From assembly GCF_000001735.4 (NCBI RefSeq), contig NC_003070.9, positions 21,499,971-21,563,970 on the forward strand: a stretch of 64,000 bases of DNA, read 5' to 3'. A program made the translations under genes and the position numbers. Shown piece by piece: positions 33,754-44,789 of this stretch (within the stretch, counting starts at the first letter, position 1; each line of letters starts with the position of its first letter). The notes under the pieces are model-generated. The model saw nothing but the letters and a program-made list of their open reading frames with translations, was not told the origin of the DNA and ran no database searches. The DNA is from Arabidopsis thaliana. Its lineage: Eukaryota > Streptophyta > Magnoliopsida > Brassicales > Brassicaceae.

Positions 33754-34470
33754 ATGTCTACACCATCAGGTTCAAATCCGTTACCAATGGCCGACAAGTT
33801 AGAAGCAAAAGGTGGAAATGGAGGGAAGATATGGGATGATGGAGTCCATGAAGGAGTGTCATAAATCTATATACAAGAGGGTTCTACAGGTCGTATAGCA
33901 TCCATCAAGTTCGACTATGTCAAGAATGGTCAACCTAAAGCTGGATCAACCCATGGTGTCTCATATCACAATTTCACCGAGTGGGTATGTATGTCTTCTA
34001 GTTCTTGATGGGATCTTAGTATAATACTTGTTTAATGTGTATGATTCGGAAGACCAATGGATGTATATAGTTTTTGGTTAAATTTTTGTTTAGGTTTGGT
34101 TACTCTGTCTATGTCTAAATGTTTTGTCTGATTACAGTTGGAAATAACATAAAAACAGATGACTATTTCTACACAGTTCATCATCATCACCTTCTTTTAA
34201 TCAAACTGAATTGTCCATATTTTGCAGTTTGATCTTAACCATACATGCGATGAGCATATCTTATCTGTGAAGTGTTACTACGATGATGGTGAGATACAAG
34301 GACTTGTGATCAAAACCAATATCAGGACGTCTGCATATATGGGATATAACATTGGTACTACGTTTACACTTGAAGTCAAAGGCAAGAAGATCGTTGGGTT
34401 TCATGGATCTTTTGATAAAAACCTTACCTCGCTTGGAGCTTATTTCGCACCGCTTTCTCCTGCTAAGTAA
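33754..34470 (+). pseudogene. Single-domain jacalin-related lectin with premature stop
   Basis: Exon 1 (33754-33984) encodes MSTPSGSNPLPMADKLEAKG then GGNGGKIWDDG, the first jacalin strand. After GVHEGVS the frame meets TAA (33862-33864) where family members have Lys (AAA), then continues open with [20 protein letters not shown]. The GT donor at 33985 and AG at 34226-34227 join in frame to exon 2 (34228-34470), which carries the remaining strands including GEIQGLVIKT, FTLEVKGKKIVGFHG and LGAYFAPL. Without the stop it would be a complete ~155-residue mannose-type lectin domain. No downstream ATG rescues the first half. It could be a recent pseudogene or need an unusual start. Locus recalled as AT1G58160. 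Confidence 0.75.
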
Positions 34471-35929
34471 TTTGCTTGATCGTGACTCACGAGCTTGATA
34501 ATGTTGCTTGTTTATGCTTTGAATTTGTACTACTTTATTTGTATCATCTTCAATGTTTCTTTTCTTTGGATTGTCTTTCAGTCGTTTAAATAATTTTCGT
34601 AAACAAAGTGAGACTTATTATATGATAAATGTATTATTATGTCATTCATAGGACTATATATCAGTATTTTTGTCTTGACAATTTTAAATTTGATCCATAG
34701 ATGTCATCTATATGACTCTATATGACTAAGTATGGTAAATCATGAAAACATCATCAAACAATAAGAAAATATCAAAAGAACAAGAACTTATAATTAAGTA
34801 TGGTAAGTCACTTTAACATGTCTTGTGTTACAAAGGAGAAATTACATATTAAGTTAGTATAGGGCACATGTCCTACCTCCACATACCGTAGATACGCATA
34901 CGCCCCACGCCAATCAATCCTTCGACATACTCATCTATTGAAATGAGTGCAGTGTGCTAAAACGAATTTTCGAGCGGGTCAGGAACGTTGTTAATTATAG
35001 TTAGTTTCTAACCAGATTAATATCATGTGGCCTATATACGAGAAACCCGTACATAACACCTAATTATCTAATGTGATGATAAATGCATAAATGAGAGAAT
35101 GCTAAACTCTGGTAAAAAATTGGTGAACTCTTATCGATCAATGTATATACTGGATCATCATCCATAAGTGATGAAATCACAAACAACTTACAGCAAGAGA
35201 CTCATTATAAATAGTAAAATAGACATGTGAAATGTGTCTTGGGGAAATATTTTTTTTGTTTATAAAAGAGACAATTTTTTAAAATTCCAATGAAAATTTA
35301 CCAAGTTTTTTTTTGTAACTTTTACGTGTTTAATCTGAAAAAACATTGTTCATCTTCAACATTTCTCAATTGTTGCATTTTCTTATATCTAATCTATAAA
35401 TCGTAAAAATTTAAACCGTAATCTCAAAATCCGATACCTTAACCGTCGTCTTAAATCTCAATGAAACTCATAAATTTTTTATTATATCGAGCACTGCCGA
35501 CATCATAATCTTCTGTTTTCGTCTACCTTCCTTTTGATGTTGGGTCCATGGTTAATTTCATGTTACTTGCACGATAACGTCAGTCCATTGAAATAAATTT
35601 TAATTATTTAGTGTGAGAGGCTAGTTTAACAACCATCTGATGTGATAAGACCATTTGTGAGAATGTGAAATTTAATAAGGCAATTGTGAGACTTTTCAAG
35701 GATGAAAACCCTATCAGCATATTACATTCGGAATATATCGTATTTCATATAGTTTCCTCTAAATGTTTACCAATTTACTACAAGAAGCTATTTTTTAAGG
35801 TTCTGTATGTTTTTTTTTCCTTGATCATATTCTTATTCACTTAGTGAAATATATTTGATTTATTAACAGCTCTCTCCAAAAGATACCAAACATCCTTTTC
35901 AGTACGTTGGGAGTGGGTGCACCAACCCC
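34471..35929. other. Intergenic, nothing recognised
   Basis: AT-rich spacer between lectin and dirigent genes, without ORFs of note or repeat ends. Confidence 0.5.
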
Positions 35930-36205
35930 AGATCTCATTACATATTAACACGACCGTTCACTTTCTAGAATGTCCTCCTCCAGTCCTCCTCCATATATTA
36001 TTCTATCTCTATACATGCATCAAATCATAAAATGCAATAAGTGGAGCCACAAATCCCACTAAAGTCACCCTCACTAGATCTCATTACATATGTATACGAC
36101 CGTGCACTTTCGAGAATGTCCTCCTCCATATATTATGATATCTACACGCATCAAACCATAAAATGCAAAAATTGTACCCACAAAACCTAAGAAAGTCATC
36201 TCTCT
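35930..36205 (+). promoter_or_regulatory. Tandemly duplicated proximal promoter of the dirigent gene
   Basis: Two adjacent units, 35930-36075 and 36076-36205, share AGATCTCATTACATAT, ACGACCGT(T/G)CACTTTC, AGAATGTCCTCCTCC, CCATATATTAT, GCATCAAA(T/C)CATAAAATGCAA and AAAGTCA. Unit 2 ends about 13 bp before the ATG, so each unit contains a TATA-like CATATATTA. Identity is high but with several substitutions and small indels. Confidence 0.75.
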
Positions 36206-36217
36206 CCAGTCTCCACT

Positions 36218-36775
36218 ATGGGCAGTTTTCTCTCCTTCTTTCTTATTTCTTCTCGAACACTAGCCCTCGTCCTAATTTCCGTCACAGGAGAAACCCTTGA
36301 ATCTAATTTCTTGCATCACAAGAAAGAGAAACTAACTCATTTCAGAGTATACTGGCACGATATTGTAACCGGCCAAGATTCGTCTTCGGTGTCAATCATG
36401 AATCCTCCGAAAAAATACACGGGGGCAACGGGCTTTGGTCTCATGCGTATGATTGATAACCCTTTAACGCTCACACCAAAATTAAGCTCCAAAATGGTGG
36501 GAAGGGCACAAGGGTTTTATGCAGGCACATCTAAAGAAGAAATAGGATTATTGATGGCTATGAATTTTGCGATTCTTGATGGGAAATACAATGGAAGCAC
36601 GATCACAGTGTTAGGAAGAAATTCAGTGTTTGATAAGGTGAGGGAGATGCCAGTGATTGGAGGAAGTGGACTTTTCCGATTTGCTAGGGGTTATGTTCAA
36701 GCTAGCACACATGAGTTTAATCTCAAGACAGGGAACGCCATCGTTGAGTATAATTGTTATCTTTTGCACTACTAA
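36218..36775 (+). CDS. DIR19: Dirigent protein, 185 aa
   Basis: Single-exon gene. The N-terminal signal peptide spans about residues 1-24 (hydrophobic [10 protein letters not shown]...ALVLISVTG). A dirigent beta-barrel follows, with [67 protein letters not shown] and the closing [13 protein letters not shown]. Dirigent proteins guide stereoselective coupling of phenoxy radicals in the apoplast (lignans, lignin-related polymers). Substrate of this member is not known to me. Length and domain are complete. Behind the duplicated promoter. Symbol from memory (AT1G58170). Confidence 0.92.
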
Positions 36776-38039
36776 TTTGTCATTTCTAGTTTATTATTAT
36801 TTATTGTAAGGTTTTTCTTCTTCACATAGTGGTGGTGGTGGCCTGGTGGGGGACAGTGTTTCAGTCACTTTGACTACTTTTTCCTAGAATTTAGATCGCA
36901 CTACTGGAGTAGACATATGATAGCTCACAATATAAAGCATTCATGTTATTTATCACTAAACCATTTAAGTTCTTAGTAAGCCATACATTATGTTAAATAT
37001 TAGTAAGTGAACATTGAAGTGGAAGACTATTTCCACTCAGTATATACACTTCAACTTCTTTTTTTCTATCACCGCGGTTAAGATGATGGCTATAGTACAC
37101 ATTAGGAGTGTAATAGAAGACTGGAGTGTAATAGAAATGGTTAATACTAAAACTAGCGAGGCCAACACAGTATTATAAACGCTGTTTTTGCCCCAACTTT
37201 TTGGCAAATGAATAAGCTACAGTATAATATTTAGGCATGTCCATTTCCGACTTCCCAAACTTTTTATCTAGAATTTTAAAGTAAAACTTTGAACAATAAA
37301 ACAAATCTCTCTGTATTTATATTTTGTCGAATAATATGTGTGAAAGAACCAAAATTTGGGAAATACTTAGAAAGAAGGACAAAAATATAGAATTTAAAAG
37401 TGACGAATATTTTAATAGATTTTTTTTTTTTTAACATTTGAATAAATAAACTATTCATACGAAAACTTATAACGGAAAAGTACCATAAAAAATTACGATC
37501 AGATAAAAATAATCATAAATATTTTAATGAAAAATTGGTAGATAAAAAGACACAACAGTTGCAAAAAGCAAAGTTATTATTATTATTATTTTTTTTTTTT
37601 ATTTAATGGGCCTGCCCCTGAAATGAGCCAAAAGGCCTGATAGTGGCAAAGTTACACAGATACAAAATGAAGAAAAAATCCGGTGAGAAACCGGTGACTG
37701 AGATCTGATTTGGGCGGTTGCTGAGAGCAGAGACAAGGCTAGTAACTCCGGCAAATACAAAGTCCACAGTCTTATTTGTGTAAAGTTATTATTATTATTA
37801 GATACTATTAACTCTTATTATTATTATTATAATTATAATAATATTAACTCTTATTTGTGTAAACCATAGTCCCAACATTATAAAAAACCACTTGAGAGCT
37901 GCGGGTAGACCAATTCACCTTTTATTCCGTTATTACAATATTACTTTTTTTTTTTTCTTTTTTTCCAATTGTGTAAATATCATTTCGTATGTACAAAGAT
38001 ACATCTGAATATTAGAACTGAGGATTGTTCAATATTTAC
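36776..38039. other. Convergent intergenic region with simple repeats
   Basis: Contains ATT/TTA microsatellites near 37,577-37,590 and 37,785-37,850 and T tracts. No gene recognised. Confidence 0.5.
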
Positions 38040-39741
38040 TCAACTCCATATCTCTCTGTCTGAAATATAGAATCCATAGTTAGTCTTGTCTGAACTTAAT
38101 CTCCACTTCTCAAGACTACAATCTGACAAATTGTAATAACATCCATGAATCTTGACTTCACCTCTCTTTACTCTATCTCTTATCCATGAATAAGTTATCA
38201 AATTCATCACAGAATCCTTTATAGATTCCTACCCCAACACAAGAAAAAACACACACACACACACACACACACAAATCAGCTTCAGGTATAAGAGACCTAA
38301 GAATAAAAAGATGTTTGGAATTAGTTACCTTCTCACAGTTTCTGCATTGTTCATCAAAGGATAAATGTGATGAAGCTAATTGTGTTCTTAACTTAGCGGC
38401 TTTCCCATTCATAACCCACCTTTCTACTAAACTACACACACAAGAGTAGTTTCAATCAACAATCAAGAAAAATTTAAAGAGTTGTTTTAAGAACTTATTT
38501 ATATATATCTACCTAGAGTGTTGCCCTTGGTGGTTTTGATGACTCATAAGTGCTGCAATTCCTCCACAATTGCTATGACCCATAACTATAATGTTCTCAA
38601 CCTATGCAGAAACAGAATCATATATACATTCATTTCTTTTGCTACAATGTTCACTTTCTTATAATGTTTAAGCTTACCTGAAGAGTGGTGACCGCAAACT
38701 CAAGAGCCGAGTTGGTTTCTGTTGGTCCATTCTATCAAAAACAGGAAAACATTAAAAGGATTTTAGATGCATTCTTGATGGAAATTGTATAAGCACAAAA
38801 GGAGTGAGTTTAAAAAGCACCTGAACCGGGGTAACGAGATTGGCGACATTTCGGATAGTAAAAGCTTCACCAGGTTGAAATCCTAGTACATAAGATGGAC
38901 ATACCCTTGAATCTGCACATCCTATCACCATTACCTGTGTATATCCTTGTCAGTTTGGTTTAAACCTCGGTAATGTTCGTAAGAATTAGACTCATAAACC
39001 GCAATTTTCGAGTCGATTACGAATTGATGCTCACCTTTGGTGATTGAGCTATGGCCAAAGCTTTAAACTTTTCTATCTCCGGTCTGATTTTTAGATTTCA
39101 TCCGTCAATTCAAAACGAATCAGAGAGAAAACAGAGCAAAAAGCAGAGTTCTTTTCTTTTGGTTATAACAAAATCAAGAACATGAGTTTCTTGCTTACAG
39201 ATACTTTTGTCTCTTGAATTTCAGAAATCTGTGTCTCATTTCATCCAGAAAATCATAACTTGTCTCTGTTTCTCTGTTTAGATCCATAAATTCTTCCCTG
39301 ATTCCTAATTCTTGAACCATGTTTGTTCTCCTATGATACAAAAAAACAGAGTAATCTCTGTCTTTATTCTTTGATTCACTTTTTTTTTTAAAGAACTATA
39401 AAGACCAAACTTTATCTTATCACCTGGGTAGTAATCTTATTGCTTTTGCTTCACCAAGCTGAAACCGATCCGATCCAATTTGTTGCAGCTTCAAAAAGTA
39501 AATGGAAATTTTTGAATAGTTTGAATAAAATCATATTTGAAGTTATGTGATTAAGGAAATAAAGATCAAGGTGCGTGACTTACTTTGTGTAAGCAACCAT
39601 TTTGATGAACTGATGTTGCAGAGACTAGACGACGAGCTCTTCCACCTGATCAAGGCAACAAAACGATGTCGTTTAGGGAAATAGTTTCAGCTGAACTGTG
39701 ATCAGATTTTGATCTTAAGACTCACCTAGTGTAAACGCCAT
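38040..39741 (-). CDS. BCA6: Beta-type carbonic anhydrase, probably mitochondrial, 290 aa
   Basis: Catalyses reversible hydration of CO2 to bicarbonate. Ten exons: 39741-39726, 39645-39584, 39488-39424, 39330-39199, 39083-39035, 38934-38821, 38731-38678, 38601-38513, 38431-38329, 38228-38040. They total 873 nt with all phases consistent; the first exon is only 16 nt. Zinc-site motifs are present: CADSR (Cys, plus the Asp-Arg dyad) in exon 6 and GHSNCGG (His and Cys) in exon 8. The N terminus ([17 protein letters not shown]) is basic and Ser-rich without acids, like a mitochondrial presequence. A T22 run lies just upstream of the ATG, and an (AC)n repeat sits in the last intron. Complete and apparently functional. 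Confidence 0.95.
38249..38273. repeat. (AC)n microsatellite in the last BCA6 intron
   Basis: About 12 AC units lie 20 bp upstream of the exon 10 acceptor (minus strand), giving a GT-rich intron end. Confidence 0.9.
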
Positions 39742-40749
39742 TTTTGAGGAGAAGTCTTTTTTTTTTTTTTTTTTTTTCTTTCAGTTTTTGCTCAGGTCTT
39801 TGATCTCTACTATTATAGTATCTTTTAGATGTTTGGTTGTGTATTATTTTCTATTAATAGTGCAAAGTGATTCCTCATTTGGATTAGTAATAAAACAGTT
39901 TAAACTCAATTTTGTAAAGAAGAAGAACTAACACATGAATTTTGCAATAAAAGAGAATGAGTTGGCAAAAGCTTATCTAGAGAAGAAGAAAAGTTACGCA
40001 AGTGATACGTCTCTTTGCCTGGTCACAAGTCATATCCACTTGTCAATATAATCCAGCACCAATCGTTGTTGAAGAAAATGATAATATTATTTTTTGTGAT
40101 CCATTAAGAAGACCGAAAGATATAATCCCACAGATCAAACATTTTTAGACGGTTAAAAGTTAAAACATTTGGCTATAATTGTAAAGCCCAATCTCTCAAT
40201 TTGGTTACTATTGGACTTGTACGTTAGTTAACAAGGATCACCTTTATAAATTAATTAATTTATAGAAAAATAATTGTGTAAAATATTAGAACTAAATTCA
40301 AATAAAAACAAATACAAATTTAAGCAAAACAATATTTAAAATATATTTCAATTTTTTTTAGATATATTATATATATATTTAATACACTTATATAATTATT
40401 AATTTATAATATTAATAAAATCATATATTTATAAAAAAATATTATCTTATTAATTTATCGATTTGTGTCATTTTTTACATTAATCACAATTCAGAACAGA
40501 ATTTTTTTATTAATTTATAAAACTTATTAATTTATTTAGTATTGATTTATCAATGTTTTACAATAAACCGTTGAACACATAAAAGAAAAGTCAAAGTTTT
40601 CTGCCAAAATCTTCTTGAAGATTACGATCTAATTAATTACAAAGATACTAAAGATTTCTTCATATAATATCATCGATAATATTACCAAGTCATTGACTTG
40701 AGCTACAAACTCTCTTCCCCTTCTTTGTTTGTATTGGTTATTTGCAGAA
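39742..40749. other. Divergent spacer between BCA6 and the first RLP gene
   Basis: Starts with a T-rich run (39,758-39,779, BCA6 leader). The middle is very AT-rich. A GTCAAAGTTTTCTGCCAAAA motif at 40590-40609, carrying a W-box core (TTGAC on the minus strand), resembles motifs before the second RLP gene. Confidence 0.5.
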
Positions 40750-43700
40750 ATGTTGATATTCACTATACCGCAGTTTTTCTTCGCAGCATGGGTCATGGTT
40801 GTATCACTACAAATGCAAGGGTATATAAGTTGCATCGAGAAGGAGAGGAAGGGATTGTTGGAGCTCAAGGCTTATGTGAACAAGGAATATTCATATGATT
40901 GGTCTAATGACACGAAGAGTGATTGTTGCCGATGGGAAAGAGTGGAGTGTGATCGTACAAGTGGACGTGTGATCGGCCTCTTCTTGAATCAAACATTCAG
41001 TGATCCAATCCTGATAAATCTTTCCTTGTTTCACCCCTTTGAAGAATTGCGGACTTTAAACTTATATGATTTCGGATGCACAGGCTGGTTCGATGATATC
41101 CATGGTATATCTTTCATCAATTCCATTTATTATTCTTTTTTGCTTAATTTCTTGGTAGGGACAAGATTGTGAAATGTTAATACATGTGCATGGTAATATG
41201 AATAGTATAAATAAGTGGTGGAATAATTATCTTAAGAGTCTTTGAACAATTAGTTAGTATGGAGATTTCTAGTTTTGAAAGAGACTATTGGCCAATTATA
41301 AAAGTGTTTTACAAGATCTATTGGCCTTTTGTTTTATAGGGTATAAAAGCCTTGGGAAATTAAAAAAACTTGAGATCCTCGATATGGGTAACAACGAAGT
41401 CAATAACAGTGTCTTACCCTTTCTAAATGCCGCTTCTTCGCTTAGAACTTTAATTCTTCATGGAAACAATATGGAAGGTACTTTTCCAATGAAAGGTACG
41501 CCCATTTTCTAGTCTATATGCATTTGAATATCAAGTATGTAATTGAGTACCAGTTCCAAAGTGATATTATTAGTTTCAAACATATGTTCAGCTCATCTTC
41601 ATTCTTTTTTGTGTTCATATATTCTGAAGAGCTAAAAGACTTGAGTAATCTAGAACTGTTGGATCTAAGTGGGAACTTGCTCAATGGCCCTGTGCCAGGT
41701 ACTACTAAAGTTTTTATTCACCTCTCATTCTCTTTTCAAATATTCATCTTAGTTAACCTTTGTCAAAAATATATATACTGATGGCAGGCTTGGCGGTTTT
41801 GCATAAGCTTCATGCTTTGGATTTAAGTGACAACACATTTTCTGGATCATTAGGAAGAGAAGGTATGTATCATGAAAATTAATTTAACTATTATTATTAC
41901 AGTTATTAACCTTTGAACCCAAAAAACAAAAAAAGAGAGTTTATATTCACGTGTTTGACAAAATATATGGATACGAGTTTATTTTTAGTATATACATGAC
42001 AGTTCATCAAAATATCCGTGAACAAAAGATGATATACAGCCAAACATTTTGTAAACCGGTCATTTTTCTAAAAAAAAATAGTTTCTTTAGCATTTTAGGA
42101 ATTATATATATAGTAGTTTGCATATAAGTATTTTTTAAATTATTAATTTGTCAAATAATTTTTAAAAGAAAAAAAACATTCTAATCTTAATGTGCCTTTG
42201 CTTGTCATTGTTATAGGACTTTGTCAATTAAAAAATTTGCAAGAGCTTGATTTGAGTCAAAACGAATTTACCGGTCCATTTCCTCAGTGTTTTAGTAGCT
42301 TAACCCAACTCCAAGTTCTTGATATGTCTTCAAACCAATTCAATGGGACGCTTCCATCTGTTATCAGCAATCTTGATTCTCTTGAGTATTTATCTCTCTC
42401 AGATAATAAGTTTGAGGGTTTCTTCTCTTTCGATTTGATCGCCAACCTTTCTAAGCTCAAGGTGTTCAAACTTTCATCAAAATCTAGTTTGCTGCATATA
42501 GAGTCAGAAATCTCCCTACAACTGAAGTTTCGGTTGAGTGTTATTGATTTAAAATATTGCAACTTGGAAGCAGTTCCTAGCTTTCTTCAACAGCAGAAAG
42601 ATTTGCGTCTAATTAATCTCTCCAACAACAAGTTGACCGGAATATCTCCATCTTGGTTTTTGGAGAACTATCCAAAACTTCGAGTTTTGCTTTTATGGAA
42701 CAACTCATTCACTATCTTTCATCTTCCAAGACTACTTGTTCATAGTTTGCATGTTTTGGATCTATCAGTCAACAAGTTTGATGAATGGCTTCCCAACAAT
42801 ATCGGACATGTGCTTCCCAATATAAGTCACTTGAATCTTTCGAATAATGGGTTTCAAGGGAATTTGCCTTCTTCGTTTAGTGAGATGAAAAAGATCTTCT
42901 TCTTGGACTTATCACATAATAACTTGTCAGGCAGTCTACCAAAGAAATTTTGCATTGGTTGTTCTTCATTAAGTATTTTGAAGCTTTCATACAACAGATT
43001 TAGTGGCAAGATTTTCCCACAACCAATGAAGTTGGAGTCGTTGAGGGTGTTGATTGCGGATAACAATCAATTTACCGAGATCACGGATGTGTTGATTCAT
43101 TCAAAGGGTTTAGTATTTCTCGAACTGTCGAATAATTCTCTACAAGGTGTCATCCCAAGTTGGTTTGGAGGCTTTTATTTCTTGTATCTTTCGGTTTCGG
43201 ATAATCTCCTAAATGGTACAATACCAAGCACCCTCTTTAACGTATCTTTCCAGCTTTTGGACCTCTCACGAAACAAGTTTTCCGGTAACTTGCCTTCACA
43301 CTTCAGTTTTCGGCATATGGGTTTGTTGTACCTCCATGATAATGAATTCAGTGGGCCAGTTCCAAGTACATTGCTAGAAAATGTTATGTTACTCGATCTA
43401 CGAAATAACAAGTTATCCGGCACTATCCCACGATTTGTCAGCAACCGATATTTTCTTTATCTTTTGTTGAGGGGTAACGCATTAACGGGTCATATCCCAA
43501 CTAGTCTTTGTGAGCTAAAGAGCATCAGGGTTTTGGATCTTGCTAATAACAGATTGAATGGTTCGATACCTCCATGCCTTAACAATGTATCCTTTGGGAG
43601 GAGCTTAGACTATGAGATAGATCCTGACTTTGGATCATCATATGGCATGGTTAGAGCAGATCAAGAATTAGAGGAGTCGTATTCTAGGTCCTTGGTTTTA

Positions 43701-44360
43701 CCACTTGAGTTTGAGCTAGATTACTCAGGCTATTTGGACTTCACAGTGGAATTTGCATCAAAGAGAAGATATGATTCTTACATGGGAGAAAGTTTCAAGT
43801 TCATGTTTGGACTGGATTTTTCAAGTAATGAACTTATTGGTGAAATCCCGAGAGAGCTAGGAGATTTTCAAAGAATACGTGCTTTGAATTTGTCTCACAA
43901 TTCCTTGTCAGGTTTAGTACCTGAAAGCTTCTCCAATCTAACAGATATAGAGAGCATTGATCTTTCGTTTAACGTGTTGCATGGACCAATACCTCATGAC
44001 CTAACCAAGTTAGACTATATAGTTGTGTTTAATGTTTCATACAACAACCTCTCGGGCTTAATTCCAAGTCAAGGAAAGTTTTTAAGCTTGGATGTAACCA
44101 ATTACATTGGTAATCCTTTTCTATGTGGGACAACTATAAATAAAAGTTGCGATGATAACACTAGTGGTTTCAAGGAAATAGATTCTCATAGTGGAGATGA
44201 CGAAACAGCAATCGATATGGAGACATTTTATTGGAGCCTCTTCGCCACATACGGTATAACATGGATGGCATTTATTGTGTTTCTTTGCTTTGATTCACCT
44301 TGGCGCCAAGCATGGTTTCGCCTTGTTAATGTGTTTGTCAGTTTTCTCAAATGTGTTTGA
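40750..44360 (+). CDS. RLP9: LRR receptor-like protein, tandem copy A, 932 aa
   Basis: Exons 40750-41104, 41340-41495, 41630-41698, 41788-41862 and 42217-44360 (2,799 nt, in frame). The ATG at 40750 is the first true ATG; an extension to 40729 begins with TTG. Residues 1-~27 form a signal peptide. An LRR N-cap with Cys28 and the DCC/WERVECD motif (58-67) follows. The many extracellular plant LRRs (LxxLxxLDLSxNxFxGxxP) occur in the big last exon, with an island domain around [17 protein letters not shown]. Then come an acidic segment and one membrane span ([20 protein letters not shown]), with a short tail ending SFLKCV. There is no kinase domain, so it is an RLP that would signal with a partner such as SOBIR1 (family knowledge). 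I recall the RLP9 locus (AT1G58190) as covering this pair. Confidence 0.88.
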
Positions 44361-44789
44361 TTTGGTGTTTTCAATGGTAAATCATTTCTTTTGTATTTAC
44401 ACTATGTAAATCAAGTTTGTTGTGCACTATATATTTGGAATCTCTTTGTGAAAATGTTTTTGCTGGATTTAAATAGTCTTTTTGGTATTGAATAAAAAAA
44501 CACACTTGAAACTTAGCTAAACTACATAATAGATCAAAGTCAAAGCTCTACGCCAAAGATTCCTTGATCCCTTTGAGTTTAAGTATAGAGTTGACTTAAG
44601 TCTATTTAAAATAAAACTAGTCAAAGTCTTCTGCCAAGATTCTTCAGTAAAGTCAAAATCTTCCGCCAAAGTCTCCACTCATTATGCCATCATAATTCTT
44701 TGCCAGGTCGAGATAAATCTGAATCTTGAGAATAGTTCTTTTATTTAACAAAAAAAGTTAGGAATAGTTCCTAATGTCAAATTAGAACA
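44361..44789 (+). promoter_or_regulatory. Spacer with three W-box-bearing repeats before RLP copy B
   Basis: Related motifs GTCAAAGCTCTACGCCAAAG (44539-44558), GTCAAAGTCTTCTGCCAAG (44620-44638) and GTCAAAATCTTCCGCCAAAG (44652-44671) occur within 135 bp; a fourth lies before copy A at 40590. GTCAA is the reverse of the TTGAC core bound by WRKY factors. The 3' UTR of copy A occupies the first part. Confidence 0.5.

Noticed and set aside
40729-40749. Earlier start for RLP copy A
   Set aside because: The codon at 40729 is TTG; the ATG at 40750 directly precedes a normal signal peptide.
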